Shown piece after piece: positions 1-10,006 of a stretch of 64,000 nucleotides of DNA. Source of the stretch: Bradyrhizobium sp. CB1015 (GTDB lineage Bacteria; Pseudomonadota; Alphaproteobacteria; Rhizobiales; Xanthobacteraceae). Location of the stretch: NCBI RefSeq assembly GCF_025200925.1, contig NZ_CP104174.1, positions 1,984,001-2,048,000 of the forward strand, written 5' to 3'. Within the stretch, counting starts at the first letter, position 1; every line of letters starts with the position of its first letter. Under the pieces are notes generated by a model, which saw nothing but the letters and a program-made list of their open reading frames with translations, had not been told where the DNA came from and ran no database searches. Position numbers and translations under genes: made by a program.

Positions 1-134
1 TTCTCTTCGGTCGATTCCACGCCGATGGCGTCGAAACGCTTCTTGATGGTGCCGGAGGATTCGTCGGCGGCAAGGATGCCCTTGCCTAATACGACCATGG
101 CGGTCGCGATCCTGTTGAGCTCAGTCAGATTCAT
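1..134 (-). CDS. Class I fructose-bisphosphate aldolase, N-terminal part
   Basis: This is the first 44 codons of a gene that runs off the left edge. The translation begins [15 protein letters not shown] and contains [10 protein letters not shown] followed by SGTIKKRF, the N-terminal signature of class I (Schiff-base) fructose-1,6-bisphosphate aldolases. These cleave fructose bisphosphate to two triose phosphates. The active-site lysine lies outside the window. A strong ribosome site (GGGAGGA) stands about 8 nt before the ATG, which fixes the start. The gene follows a class II aldolase on the same strand, so two unrelated aldolase classes sit side by side. Whether they share a transcript is unclear, because about 290 bp of hairpin repeats lie between them. 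Confidence 0.85.
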   Translation of the reverse strand, partial: MNLTELNRIATAMVVLGKGILAADESSGTIKKRFDAIGVESTEE

Positions 135-257
135 CGAGAGGTCCTCCCAAAACGATTCTGCCCTTGCCCGTGAAAATAGACCGTTCTCGGGCAATTGCCG
201 AGTTAACGTTCGTCGCAGGGTAGGGGGGCGGGAGGTCGCTGGGTAAATGGCTGGGCG

Positions 258-410
258 ACCCTTCACCTCGCCCCGCTTGCGGGGAGAGGTCGGATTTTAC
301 GCAACGCGTAAAATCCGGGTGAGGGGGTACAGGTCTCTCGATAGGGCACAACTCGCGGAGAGAGCCCCTCACCCCGCCCTCTCCCCGCGAAGAGCGGGGC
401 GAGGGAGACG
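258..410. repeat. Paired hairpin repeat between two aldolase genes
   Basis: The stretch between the two aldolase genes is built of GC-rich inverted repeats. CCTCGCCCCGC/GCGGGGAGAGG comes first, then GGATTTTACGC/GCGTAAAATCC around an AAC loop, and a second CTCTCCCCGC/GCGGGGCGAG hairpin lies nearer the class II gene. I recognise this as a common intergenic repeat type in Bradyrhizobium. It may act as a transcription barrier or 3' stabiliser for the upstream class II aldolase transcript. No coding potential is visible. Confidence 0.6.
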
Positions 411-426
411 ATAGAGCGTGCCGGCC

Positions 427-1494
427 TTACGCCACCTTCGGATCCAACTCGCCCTTGGCGTAGCGCTTGGCCATCTCGGCGGTGGTCAGCACCTTCTTGA
501 TCTTGGAGGCCTGGCCTGCGGTGTTGAACTCCTGCAGGCGCTGCTTGCACAGCTTGGTCATCGCCTCCATCGCCGGCTTCAGGTACTTGCGCGGATCGAA
601 CTCTTCCGGGTTGTCCTTCAGCACTTTGCGGATCTGGCCGGTCATCGCCATGCGGTTGTCGGTGTCGATGTTGATCTTGCGCACGCCGTTCTTGATGCCG
701 CGCTGGATCTCGGCCACCGGCACGCCCCAGGTCGGCTTCATCTTGCCACCATAGGCGTTGATGATGTCCTGGAGGTCCTGCGGCACCGAGGAGGAGCCGT
801 GCATGACGAGGTGCGTGTTCGGCAGCTTGCGGTGGATCTCCTCGATCACGTTCATGGCGAGGATGTCGCCGTCGGGCTTGCGGGTGAACTTGTAGGCGCC
901 GTGGGAGGTGCCCATCGCGATCGCGAGCGCGTCGACCTTGGTCTCCTGCACGAACTTCACGGCCTCGTCCGGATTGGTCAGCAGCTGGTCGTGGCTGAGC
1001 TTGCCTTCGGCGCCGTGGCCGTCTTCCTTGTCGCCCATGCCGGTTTCGAGCGAGCCGAGCACGCCGAGTTCGCCCTCCACCGAGATGCCGCCGAGATGGG
1101 CCATGTCGGTCACGGTCTTGGTGACGCCGACATTGTAGCCCCAGTCGCCGGGGGTCTTGCCGTCGGCCTTGAGCGAGCCGTCCATCATGACGGAGGTGAA
1201 GCCGGCCTGGATCGCGGTCATGCAGGTCGCGGGCTCGTTGCCGTGGTCGAGATGCACGCAGACCGGAATGTGCGGATAGATCTCGGTCACCGCGTCCATC
1301 ATGTGCTTGAGCATGACGTCGTTGGCGTAGGAGCGCGCACCGCGCGAGGCCTGGATGATGACGGGCGCGTCGACCTGGTTGGCCGCGTCCATGATCGCCA
1401 GCGCCTGCTCCATGTTGTTGATGTTGAAGGCCGGTACGCCGTAATCGTTCTCCGCCGCGTGGTCGAGCAGTTGACGTAACGTGATCCGAGCCAT
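427..1494 (-). CDS. fba: Fructose-bisphosphate aldolase class II, Calvin-cycle subtype
   Basis: This is a 355-residue zinc-dependent aldolase that interconverts fructose-1,6-bisphosphate with dihydroxyacetone phosphate and glyceraldehyde-3-phosphate in the cytoplasm; the subtype also makes sedoheptulose bisphosphate. HLDHGN at residues 81-86 contains the catalytic Asp and a zinc His. [20 protein letters not shown] (about 139-144), GTSHGAYK (about 195-202), a late metal-binding His in LVMHGSS and KINIDTDN (273-280) all match the CbbA-type family, as does the length. I chose the start MARITLRQ because the homology begins there; the reading frame continues upstream but is unlike the family. It is the last gene of the tkt-gap-pgk-fba series and follows pgk by 40 nt, so probably in one transcript. 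Confidence 0.95.
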   Translation of the reverse strand: MARITLRQLLDHAAENDYGVPAFNINNMEQALAIMDAANQVDAPVIIQASRGARSYANDVMLKHMMDAVTEIYPHIPVCVHLDHGNEPATCMTAIQAGFTSVMMDGSLKADGKTPGDWGYNVGVTKTVTDMAHLGGISVEGELGVLGSLETGMGDKEDGHGAEGKLSHDQLLTNPDEAVKFVQETKVDALAIAMGTSHGAYKFTRKPDGDILAMNVIEEIHRKLPNTHLVMHGSSSVPQDLQDIINAYGGKMKPTWGVPVAEIQRGIKNGVRKINIDTDNRMAMTGQIRKVLKDNPEEFDPRKYLKPAMEAMTKLCKQRLQEFNTAGQASKIKKVLTTAEMAKRYAKGELDPKVA

Positions 1495-1534
1495 CTGTCT
1501 TTGTCTCCCGTTGGGGGCCTGCAAGGCCGCTTGA

Positions 1535-2731
1535 TTACTTGCTACGCAGAACTTCGACGCCGGGCAGGGGCTTGCCTTCCATCCATTCAAGGAACGCGCC
1601 ACCGGCCGTCGACACATAGGTGAAGTCACCGGCCACATGGGCCTGGTTGAGCGCTGCGACGGTGTCGCCGCCGCCCGCGATCGAGATCAGCTTCTTGGCC
1701 TTGGTGCGCTCGGCGGCGTGCTTGGCGGCCGCGACCGTGCCGCGGTCGAACGGCTGCAGCTCGAAGGCCCCGAGCGGTCCGTTCCAGACCAGCGTCGCCG
1801 CATCGTCGATCGCGGCGTGAACGCGCGCGACCGATTGCGGCCCGACGTCGAGGATCATGCCGTCGGCCGGGATCGCATCGAGCCCATAGGCATGTGACGG
1901 CGCGTTGGCGGCGAAATGATAGGCGACGGTGGCGTCGACGGGGAGGATGATCGCGCAATTGGCCGCGTCCGCCTTCTCCATGATGCGCAGCGCGGTCGGG
2001 GCGAGATCCTTCTCGGCCAGCGACTTGCCGACCGCAACGCCTTGCGCGTGCAGGAAGGTGTTGGCCATGCCGCCGCCGATCACGAGCGCGTCGACCTTGG
2101 TCACGAGGTTTTCCAAGAGGTCGATCTTGGTCGAGACCTTGGCGCCGCCGATGATGGCGATGACAGGCTTGGTCGGCGAGCCCAGCGCCTTCTCCAGCGC
2201 GTCCAGCTCGGCCTGCATGGTGCGGCCGGCAAAGGCCGGCAGCTTGTGGCCGAGGCCTTCGGTGGAGGCGTGGGCGCGGTGCGCGGCCGAGAACGCGTCA
2301 TTGACCCAGATGTCGCCGAGCTTTGCCAATTCCGCGACGAAGGCCGGATCGTTCTTTTCCTCCTCCTTGTGGAAGCGGGTGTTTTCCAGGCACAGGATGT
2401 CGCCGTCCTTCAGGTCGGCAACCGCCTTGGCCGCGGGCTCGCCGATGCAATCGTCGGCAAACGCAACGGGCTTCTTCACCACCTTCGCCAGTGCCTCGGC
2501 GACGGGCTTGAGCGAATCCTTGGCGTCGCGGCCCTTCGGCCGGCCGAAATGCGCGAGCAGGATGACCTTGCCGCCCTTGTCCGCGATCTCGGTGATGGTC
2601 GGCGCAACGCGCTCGAGCCGGGTGGCGTCGGTGACGCGCCCGTTCTCCATGGGCACGTTGAGGTCGACGCGCAGCAGCACGCGTTTGCCCTTTACGTCGA
2701 CGTCGTCGAGGGTACGGAATTTGTTGGTCAT
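1535..2731 (-). CDS. pgk: Phosphoglycerate kinase
   Basis: This 398-residue cytoplasmic enzyme transfers a phosphate between 1,3-bisphosphoglycerate and ADP in glycolysis, and in reverse in gluconeogenesis and carbon fixation. RVDLNVP (21-27), [23 protein letters not shown] and [10 protein letters not shown] form the N-terminal substrate half. [30 protein letters not shown] and GGGDT (353-357) form the C-terminal nucleotide half. The length is normal. The start MTNKFRTL is the first codon matching the family. The frame stays open upstream almost to the middle of gap, but that extension is an overlap artefact. gap lies about 150 bp upstream with a 126-bp palindromic repeat between them; fba follows closely. 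Confidence 0.96.
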   Translation of the reverse strand: MTNKFRTLDDVDVKGKRVLLRVDLNVPMENGRVTDATRLERVAPTITEIADKGGKVILLAHFGRPKGRDAKDSLKPVAEALAKVVKKPVAFADDCIGEPAAKAVADLKDGDILCLENTRFHKEEEKNDPAFVAELAKLGDIWVNDAFSAAHRAHASTEGLGHKLPAFAGRTMQAELDALEKALGSPTKPVIAIIGGAKVSTKIDLLENLVTKVDALVIGGGMANTFLHAQGVAVGKSLAEKDLAPTALRIMEKADAANCAIILPVDATVAYHFAANAPSHAYGLDAIPADGMILDVGPQSVARVHAAIDDAATLVWNGPLGAFELQPFDRGTVAAAKHAAERTKAKKLISIAGGGDTVAALNQAHVAGDFTYVSTAGGAFLEWMEGKPLPGVEVLRSK

Positions 2732-2745
2732 CGGACGGCTCTCTT

Positions 2746-2871
2746 GTCCCGGGCGCTGCGCAGCGCGGAGCGGTGCGCTGCAGAACCGGGACCCACATGA
2801 CAGCGAGTCCCGCGGTTGAATTGGTCCCGGTTCTGCGGAGCAGCGCTTAGGCGCTGCACCGCGCCCGGGAC
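2746..2871. repeat. 126-bp imperfect palindrome, copy 1
   Basis: This long inverted repeat lies in the gap-pgk spacer. The outer arms are GTCCCGGGCGC and GCGCCCGGGAC, and the inner arms end in AACCGGGACC/GGTCCCGGTT. A second copy of exactly the same length lies between yebC and ruvC. It could fold into a long hairpin in the gap-pgk transcript and cause differential expression or act as an RNA-processing site. It contains no reading frame. Confidence 0.75.
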
Positions 2872-2883
2872 ACGAGACCTTGC

Positions 2884-3891
2884 TCAGATCACCTTCGCCA
2901 TCGCGACGGCGGTGTCCGCCATGCGGTTCGAGAAGCCCCACTCGTTGTCGTACCAGGACATCACGCGCACCAGCGTGCCGTTCTGCACCTTGGTCTGGTC
3001 CTCGTGGAAGGTCGAGGAGTGCGGATCGTGGTTGAAGTCGATCGAGACGTTGGGCGCGCTGGTGTAGCCGAGGATGCCCTTGAGCTGCTGCTCGCTGGCG
3101 CGCTTCATCGCCGCGTTGACTTCCTTGGCATCGGTTGAGCGCTTGGCGACGATCTTGAGGTCGACGACCGAGACGTTCGGGGTCGGCACGCGGATCGCGA
3201 CGCCGTCGAGCTTGCCCTTCAACTCGGGCAGCACGAGGCCGATCGCCTTCGCGGCACCGGTCGAGGTCGGGATCATCGACATCGCCGCCGCACGGCCGCG
3301 GTAGAGATCCTTGTGCAGCGTGTCCAGCGTCGGCTGGTCGCCGGTATAGGCGTGGATCGTGGTCATGAAGCCGGTCTCGATGCCGACGAGATCGTTCAGC
3401 ACCTTGGCGACCGGCGCGAGGCAGTTGGTGGTGCAGCTTCCGTTGGAAACGATGAGGTGATCCTTGGTCAGCGTGTCGTGGTTGACGCCGTAGACGATGG
3501 TGGCGTCGGCGCCGTCGGCGGGCGCGGAGACCAGCACGCGCTTTGCGCCGGCGGTCAGGTGCGCGGAGGCCTTGTCCTTCGAGGTGAAGATGCCGGTGCA
3601 TTCCAGCGCGATGTCGACGCCGAGATCCTTCCAGGGCAGCTTCGAGGGATCGCGCTCGGCGGTCACCTTGATCTTGCCGCTGCCGAGGCTGATGGAATCG
3701 CCGTCGACGGTGACGGTGCCGGGGAAGCGGCCATGGACGCTGTCGTAGCGGAGGAGATGGGCGTTGGTCTCGACCGGGCCGAGGTCGTTGATGCCGACGA
3801 CCTCGATATCCTTGCGGCCTGACTCGGCGATAGCCCGCAGGACGTTGCGGCCGATGCGGCCAAAACCGTTAATTCCGACGCGGACTGCCAT
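2884..3891 (-). CDS. gap: Glyceraldehyde-3-phosphate dehydrogenase, type I
   Basis: This 335-residue enzyme oxidises glyceraldehyde-3-phosphate to 1,3-bisphosphoglycerate with NAD(P) and phosphate. The Rossmann motif [10 protein letters not shown] occupies residues 6-15. The catalytic cysteine is Cys153 in [20 protein letters not shown] (about 49-56) and the C-terminal [13 protein letters not shown] are family signatures. The residue after the second strand (INDL, 34-37) is the acidic type usually linked to NAD preference. The start follows a good GGAGAC ribosome site. It lies between tkt and pgk on the same strand, as in rhizobial housekeeping triose-phosphate clusters. Confidence 0.96.
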   Translation of the reverse strand: MAVRVGINGFGRIGRNVLRAIAESGRKDIEVVGINDLGPVETNAHLLRYDSVHGRFPGTVTVDGDSISLGSGKIKVTAERDPSKLPWKDLGVDIALECTGIFTSKDKASAHLTAGAKRVLVSAPADGADATIVYGVNHDTLTKDHLIVSNGSCTTNCLAPVAKVLNDLVGIETGFMTTIHAYTGDQPTLDTLHKDLYRGRAAAMSMIPTSTGAAKAIGLVLPELKGKLDGVAIRVPTPNVSVVDLKIVAKRSTDAKEVNAAMKRASEQQLKGILGYTSAPNVSIDFNHDPHSSTFHEDQTKVQNGTLVRVMSWYDNEWGFSNRMADTAVAMAKVI

Positions 3892-3969
3892 GTTTCGTCT
3901 CCTTCAATGACCGTTGTCATCCCGCACAACGCGCTTTTGCACGCCTGCGAGGGTTTTTTAGGGGCGGGC

Positions 3970-3986
3970 GCCCGGTTCGGCCGGGC
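3970..3986. other. GC hairpin in tkt-gap spacer
   Basis: GCCCGG and CCGGGC flank a TTCGG loop. A run of six T lies on the wrong side for a minus-strand intrinsic terminator, so a terminator role is not supported. It may instead be a leader structure of gap. Otherwise the 150-bp spacer shows nothing recognisable. Confidence 0.3.
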
Positions 3987-4040
3987 GGTGCTTGATCATA
4001 TGGGAGATTAGGTAGTCCTTTTTTGCGGCAAGCTCAACTC

Positions 4041-6053
<2,013 letters not shown>

Positions 6054-6204
6054 CATGATGAAAATCCGTCTGAAATGAGGTGCTTGATGGCCGTGCGCGC
6101 CGCGCGGGATCGCGCCTGGCGGCCACGGGAGATGGGGCTGGATAGCACCTCGGTTCCGGGAGTCCAAGGCAATCAAACGCCATGGCGGCAGTAAAAGTTG
6201 CTTG

Positions 6205-6283
6205 CGGCATCCCGGACCCGAAGGGCCGCGTCAGCGCAAAGTGGCGTCCGGTTTTCCCTCGCGACAAACGCGGAACGCGTTTG
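6205..6283. repeat. Dispersed intergenic repeat with CAAACGCG hairpin
   Basis: This element lies in the 400-bp divergent spacer between tkt and the DUF4164 gene. It ends in a perfect 8-bp stem CAAACGCG/CGCGTTTG with a GAA loop. The preceding GACCCGAAGGGCCGCGTCAGC block is one I know from many Bradyrhizobium intergenic regions. The promoters of the two divergent genes must lie in the same spacer, but I cannot place them. Confidence 0.5.
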
Positions 6284-6458
6284 CACGGGAGGTCCTGCCC
6301 CCGACAAACAGTGCATAGTTTTGCGGCGGCGTTGCGCTTGGCTAGCTTGCCACGTAAATTTCTGCTTCTAACCGCTTGCCGAACCGAGTCTTTTGCCGGA
6401 CGGCAAGCTCCAGGGTAAGGCCACTGGGCAAGGGCCGCCAGGTTCCGCCGCTAGCTGC

Positions 6459-6779
6459 ATGAACGATCGCGTATCCAACAGTTCCGCCATGACGGAATCA
6501 TCCGCCGTCGAGATCGAGATTGCGACCCGCAGACTCATGGCGGCGCTCGACGCGCTCGAAAGTGCGGTGGAGCGGCGGCGCGACGCCGATCGCGACGAGA
6601 ACGAGCTTGCGGCGCGAATCCAGGCGCTCGGCGCGGATCGCTCGCGTCTTGCCGACGAGCTCGACGGCGCGCTGGTGAAGGCACGCAAGCTCGAGCGCAC
6701 CAATCGCGAGATCTCCGACCGGCTGGATTCCGCGATCGTCACGATACGCTCGGTGCTCGATACCGGAGAGGACCGATGA
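6459..6779 (+). CDS. DUF4164 family coiled-coil protein
   Basis: This small charged protein of about 106 residues is predicted to be almost entirely alpha-helical coiled coil (for example LMAALDALESAVERRRDA and LVKARKLERTNREISDRL). It matches the DUF4164 proteins found upstream of zapA in rhizobia. Its stop overlaps the zapA start by 4 nt (ATGA), so the two are translationally coupled. A role linked to ZapA and the Z-ring is an inference from that coupling. The start could instead be MTESSAVE ten codons later; neither has a convincing ribosome site. Confidence 0.8.
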   Translation: MNDRVSNSSAMTESSAVEIEIATRRLMAALDALESAVERRRDADRDENELAARIQALGADRSRLADELDGALVKARKLERTNREISDRLDSAIVTIRSVLDTGEDR

Positions 6780-7159
6780 GCCACATCAACGTCACCATCA
6801 ACGGCCGGCAATACCGCATGGCCTGCGAGGAAGGCCAGGAGGTGCGGCTGCTCAAGCTCGCCGAAACGCTGGAGACTCGCATCCAGTCGCTGCGCGGAAA
6901 ATTCGGCGAGATCGGCGATGCCCGTCTCACCGTGATGGCCGCGCTGACCGTGTGCGACGAGCTGATCGACACCACCAACCGCGTCCGCACCCTGGAGCAG
7001 GAATTGACCGAGCTCAGGGATTTCCGCAACGCCGCCGTCGAGCGCGCCCGCATGACGCAGACCGCCGTGGTCAACGCGCTGAATGCCGCCGCCGAACGCA
7101 TCGAGAAGTCGACCCAGGTCCTGAACCGCACCGTCGGCAACGGCATCGCGATCGGGTAG
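6776..7159 (+). CDS. zapA: Cell division protein ZapA
   Basis: This 127-residue cytoplasmic protein bundles FtsZ filaments at mid-cell. The N-terminal beta segment HINVTINGRQYRMAC is the ZapA signature (INGRxYxxxC-E). A long C-terminal coiled coil follows, from about residue 60 to 115 (VRTLEQELTELRDFRNAAVE). The length fits alphaproteobacterial ZapA. It overlaps the upstream DUF4164 gene by 4 nt. Downstream come intergenic repeats, then the 6S RNA gene and 5-formyl-THF cyclo-ligase, the conserved proteobacterial order zapA-ssrS-fau. Confidence 0.93.
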   Translation: MSHINVTINGRQYRMACEEGQEVRLLKLAETLETRIQSLRGKFGEIGDARLTVMAALTVCDELIDTTNRVRTLEQELTELRDFRNAAVERARMTQTAVVNALNAAAERIEKSTQVLNRTVGNGIAIG

Positions 7160-7165
7160 CTTCTA

Positions 7166-7542
7166 CCCTCCCCTGGAGGGGGAGGTCGATCGCGCGTAGC
7201 GCGAGCGGGGTGGGGTGATCTCTCCACTCGGGCACTGTTGGATGGGGAGAGACTGTCACCCCACCCCGCGCCGCATTTCGCTTCGCTCCATGCGTCACGA
7301 CCCTCCCCCTCCAGGGGAGGGCTATCGCATATGACTTGTGACGTCGGCCTGCGCGCACGCCTCGTCCTTCAAGACGGCGCTGACGCGCCTCCTCAGGATG
7401 AGGCTAATCAGCGTCAGTGCTCGTTGAAACTGCTGCCGCGCACTCCGCCCTCATCCTGAGGAGCCCGCCCAAAGCGAGCGTCTCGAAGGATGGCCGCCGG
7501 GAAAAGCTCTCAAATGCGATAGCCCTGCCCTCCAGGGGAGGG
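7166..7542. repeat. Palindromic repeat X, copy 1 (interrupted)
   Basis: This is a long palindrome with ends CCCTCCCCTGGAGGG and CCCTCCAGGGGAGGG. Internal arms GGTGGGGTGATCTCTC and GAGAGACTGTCACCCCACC surround a short loop. Its right end is interrupted by a 210-bp mobile element (see the next entry); without that insert it is about 157 bp. A second copy lies downstream of the ymdB gene. Copy 1 fills most of the spacer between zapA and the 6S RNA gene. Confidence 0.8.
7318..7527. mobile_element. 210-bp MITE-like element Y, copy 1
   Basis: The terminal inverted repeats are AGGGCTATCGCAT on the left and ATGCGATAGCCCT on the right. The 11-bp sequence CCCTCCAGGGG is directly repeated on both flanks, at 7307-7317 and 7528-7538, as expected of a target-site duplication. 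The interior holds the rhizobial CTCATCCTGAGGAG palindrome and no reading frame. A near-identical copy of the same length lies about 2.1 kb away. The likely explanation is a non-autonomous element mobilised by a transposase elsewhere in the genome. Confidence 0.75.
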
Positions 7543-7602
7543 TAAGAAAGCGCCCGCAGCGCCGCACTGGCGATTCGTCAGTATCGTTGTTACATTGGCT
7601 CC

Positions 7603-7762
7603 GCGAGGCTGCGACGTGCGTCAGGAGCCATATATCCCCGGGGCCTTATCGATCCTTTAGGGAACTGTCCCTGGCCGGGCCCGTGGGCTCGGACATATGG
7701 TGCCCACCTACTTTCGTAGGGAACTCCGGGATCGAGTGCTTCAACGGCGTCCGCGGCTTCGC
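7603..7762 (+). ncRNA. ssrS: 6S RNA
   Basis: This is a roughly 160-nt RNA that mimics an open promoter and binds sigma-70 RNA polymerase in stationary phase. The closing stem is visible: GCGAGGCTGCGACG at the 5' end pairs with CGTCCGCGGCTTCGC at the 3' end. The interior block ATATCCCCGGGGCCTTATCGA is the conserved alphaproteobacterial 6S sequence. Position supports it strongly: 6S RNA lies between zapA and the 5-formyl-THF cyclo-ligase gene in most proteobacteria. Ends are set by the closing stem and could be off by several nt. TACATT, just upstream, may be the -10 element. Confidence 0.9.
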
Positions 7763-7833
7763 ACTGTTTCTTCCTTCTGGTTCGTGCCTGTCGAATTGCG
7801 TCCCCGACCGCTTGCGGTTCAATCACTCTCGGT

Positions 7834-7975
7834 GTCATGCCCCACCTAGTGCGCAATTGCGCACGGGGGCGGGGCATCCAGTACGCCGCGGCGTTGAGGT
7901 TCAAGCACTGGCGTTTCTGGAATACTGGATAGTCCGCCCCAGTGCGCAAGCGCGCACAAGGCGGACGATGATGAC
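7834..7975. repeat. Palindromic repeat with GTGCGCAATTGCGCAC core
   Basis: This is a composite of hairpins between the 6S RNA and the cyclo-ligase gene. It contains GTGCGCAATTGCGCAC, then GCATCCAGTA matched by TACTGGATAG about 50 nt later, then GTGCGCAAGCGCGCAC. I recognise this as one of the abundant Bradyrhizobium intergenic palindromes. Together with the 6S gene it accounts for the spacer before the cyclo-ligase gene. Confidence 0.6.
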
Positions 7976-7997
7976 TTCGCTTCGGGGGAAAGCGCGC

Positions 7998-8594
7998 ATG
8001 TCCAACTCCAAGGCCGAGCTCCGTGCCAAAGCCCTCGCCAAGCGCGATGCGCTCAGCGAGAAGAAACGCACGGCAGCGGCCGCAAAGCTCGCCAAGCGCG
8101 GGCTGCCGTTCAAGCTGCTGCCCGGAAGCATCGTCTCCGGCTATTCGCCGATCCGCAGCGAGATCGATCCGATGCCGCTGTTGAAGAAGCTCGCGGAAGA
8201 GGGCGCCAGGCTCGCGCTGCCCTGCGTCACCGCGCGCGGCCAGTCGCTGATCTTCCGTCTCTTCCATCCGAACGACCGCCTGATGCTCGGCCCGCTCGGC
8301 ATTCCCGAACCTTCACCTGCTGCGGCCGAAGTCATTCCCGACATCATGCTGACGCCGCTCGCTGCCTTCGACCGCCTCGGCCATCGCATCGGCTATGGCG
8401 CGGGCCATTACGATTTCACCTTCGCGCATTTGCGCAAAGCCAAGCACATCGTCGGCATCGGCCTTGCGTTTGCAGTGCAGGAGATCGAGGCGGTTCCGGC
8501 ACTATCCCACGACGTGGCGCTGGATTATGTGCTAACGGAATCGGACGTGTTCGATTTCCGGAGTTCTGAAGTTGCGCATTCTCTTCGTGGGTGA
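7998..8594 (+). CDS. fau: 5-formyltetrahydrofolate cyclo-ligase
   Basis: This 198-residue enzyme converts 5-formyl-THF to 5,10-methenyl-THF with ATP, returning the storage folate to one-carbon metabolism. The N-terminal basic helix (LRAKALAKRDAL), YSPIRSEIDPMPLL, LGIPEP and the ATP/Mg motif RLGHRIGYGAGHYDFTF near the C-terminal third are family hallmarks. I chose the ATG preceded by GGGGGAAA at about 9 nt; an in-frame ATG ten codons earlier is possible. It overlaps the ymdB-type gene by 23 nt, and the linkage to 6S RNA and zapA is conserved in proteobacteria. Confidence 0.93.
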   Translation: MSNSKAELRAKALAKRDALSEKKRTAAAAKLAKRGLPFKLLPGSIVSGYSPIRSEIDPMPLLKKLAEEGARLALPCVTARGQSLIFRLFHPNDRLMLGPLGIPEPSPAAAEVIPDIMLTPLAAFDRLGHRIGYGAGHYDFTFAHLRKAKHIVGIGLAFAVQEIEAVPALSHDVALDYVLTESDVFDFRSSEVAHSLRG

Positions 8595-9396
8595 CGTCGT
8601 CGGCCGCAGCGGGCGCGAGGCCGTCTCCGAATATCTGCCCGGCATGGTCAAGGACTGGTCGCTCGATCTCGTCGTCGTCAACGGCGAGAATTCGGCCGGC
8701 GGCTTCGGCATCACGGAAGCGATCTACCAGGAGTTTCTCGAGGCCGGCGCAGATGCGGTGACGCTCGGCAATCATTCCTGGGACCAGCGCGAGGCACTCG
8801 TCTTCATCGAGCGCGCCGACCGCCTGGTGCGCCCCGCCAACTATCCGCGCGGCACGCCCGGCCGCGGCGCCGCCTTGGTCGAGACCAAGAACGGCAAGCA
8901 CGCGCTCGTTGTCAACGCGCTGGGCCGCGTCTTCATGACCCCGTTCGACGATCCCTTCGCCGCGCTCGAGCGCGAGCTTGGCGCCTGTCCGCTTGGCGTC
9001 GCCGCCGACGCCATCGTGGTCGACTTCCACTGCGAGGCGTCGAGCGAGAAGCAGGGCATCGGCTTCTTCTGCGACGGCCGCGCCAGCCTCGTCGTCGGCA
9101 CGCATACGCATGTGCCGACCGCCGACCATCAGATCCTCTCAGGCGGCACCGCCTACATGACCGACGCCGGCATGACCGGCGACTACGATTCCATCATCGG
9201 CATGCAGAAGGAAGAGCCGCTGCGCCGGTTCACATCGGGGATTCCCTCGAGCCGCTTCGAGCCTGCCGCAGGCGCTGCAACGCTGAGCGGCGTCGCCGTG
9301 GAGACCGACGATGCAACGGGCCTCGCGCTGAAGATTGCCCCGGTGCGTATGGGCGGAAGGCTCGAGCCGGCGACGCCGAAGTTCTGGTTGAGCTGA
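8572..9396 (+). CDS. ymdB: TIGR00282/YmdB family metallophosphoesterase
   Basis: This 274-residue protein belongs to the YmdB family of calcineurin-fold phosphodiesterases, known to act on 2',3'- or 3',5'-cyclic nucleotides. The metal ligands are visible in order: FVGDVVGRSGR (N-terminal), VVNGENSAGGFG, TLGNHSWDQ, VVDFHCEASSEK and VGTHTHVPTAD. MTDAGMTGDYDSIIGM is the usual C-terminal motif. The start is TTG, chosen because MRILFVGDVVGRSG is the conserved N-terminus. It overlaps the cyclo-ligase gene by 23 nt, suggesting coupled translation. The spacer downstream is filled by repeats. Confidence 0.88.
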   Translation: MRILFVGDVVGRSGREAVSEYLPGMVKDWSLDLVVVNGENSAGGFGITEAIYQEFLEAGADAVTLGNHSWDQREALVFIERADRLVRPANYPRGTPGRGAALVETKNGKHALVVNALGRVFMTPFDDPFAALERELGACPLGVAADAIVVDFHCEASSEKQGIGFFCDGRASLVVGTHTHVPTADHQILSGGTAYMTDAGMTGDYDSIIGMQKEEPLRRFTSGIPSSRFEPAAGAATLSGVAVETDDATGLALKIAPVRMGGRLEPATPKFWLS

Positions 9397-9421
9397 ACGG
9401 CGGCGGCGAACGCGGCTGCCA

Positions 9422-9795
9422 CCCTCCCCTGGAGGGCAGGGCTATCGCATATCACTCGTGGCGGCGGCCTGCGCGCACGCCTCGTCCTTCGAGACGGCGC
9501 TTATGCGCCTCCTCAGGATGAGGCTAATCAGCGTCAGTGCTCGTTGAAACTGATGCCGCGCACTCCGCCCTCATCCTGAGGAGCCCGCCCAAAGCGGGCG
9601 TCTCGAAGGATGGCCGCAGGGAAAATTCTCAAATGCGATAGCCCTGCCCTGGAGGGGGGTCGATCGCGCGAAGCGCGAGCGGGGTGGGGTGATCTCTCAA
9701 CACGGACAGTGTTGGATGTGGAGAGACCGTCACCCCACCCCGTCTCACATTTCGCTGCGCTCAATGTGAGCCGACCCTCCCCCTCCAGGGGAGGG
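9422..9795. repeat. Palindromic repeat X, copy 2 (interrupted)
   Basis: This is the second copy of the CCCTCCCCTGGAGGG-ended palindrome. Here the 210-bp element Y has entered the left end rather than the right end. The uninterrupted core shows GGGGTGGGGTGATCTCTC and GAGAGACCGTCACCCCACC as inverted arms. The 210 bp from here to the chemoreceptor stop contain no gene I can recognise. Confidence 0.8.
9437..9646. mobile_element. 210-bp MITE-like element Y, copy 2
   Basis: The perfect 14-bp terminal inverted repeats are CAGGGCTATCGCAT and ATGCGATAGCCCTG. The 10-bp duplication CCCTGGAGGG flanks both sides, at 9427-9436 and 9647-9656. Length and interior match copy 1 with only scattered differences. 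It carries no open reading frame. The interior contains the CTCATCCTGAGGAGCCCGCC / TCTCGAAGGATGG palindrome also seen near 18.9 kb. Confidence 0.78.
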
Positions 9796-10006
9796 TAAGA
9801 GCAGCGACAGCTCATCTAGTCGCCTTGCGCGAGGGACGGAAAAGCGGGAGTCTGAAACTTCGGAATAATAGCATTCTGCCCCTGTTTTGCCCGACGAGTC
9901 AACGCGCTCCACGGTCTGCGGCGCAAGCCATTGATTCCGCACAGCCCGGCTACTGTGCATGGGGTTGTTTTCGAGCTTTTGTTTTGAGGACGCGCTCGCG
10001 TCCTCG

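Noticed and set aside
418..1479. Long open frame opposite the class II aldolase gene
   Set aside because: It is the complement of a well-conserved enzyme gene; the His/Leu/Gly-rich translation matches no family and results from GC-rich third positions.
2732..3601. Upstream extension of the pgk frame into gap
   Set aside because: The extra 290 codons overlap gap out of frame and the palindromic repeat; PGK homology begins at MTNKFRTL.
3954..3990. Intrinsic terminator after tkt
   Set aside because: A hairpin and a T-run are both present but in the wrong order on either strand.
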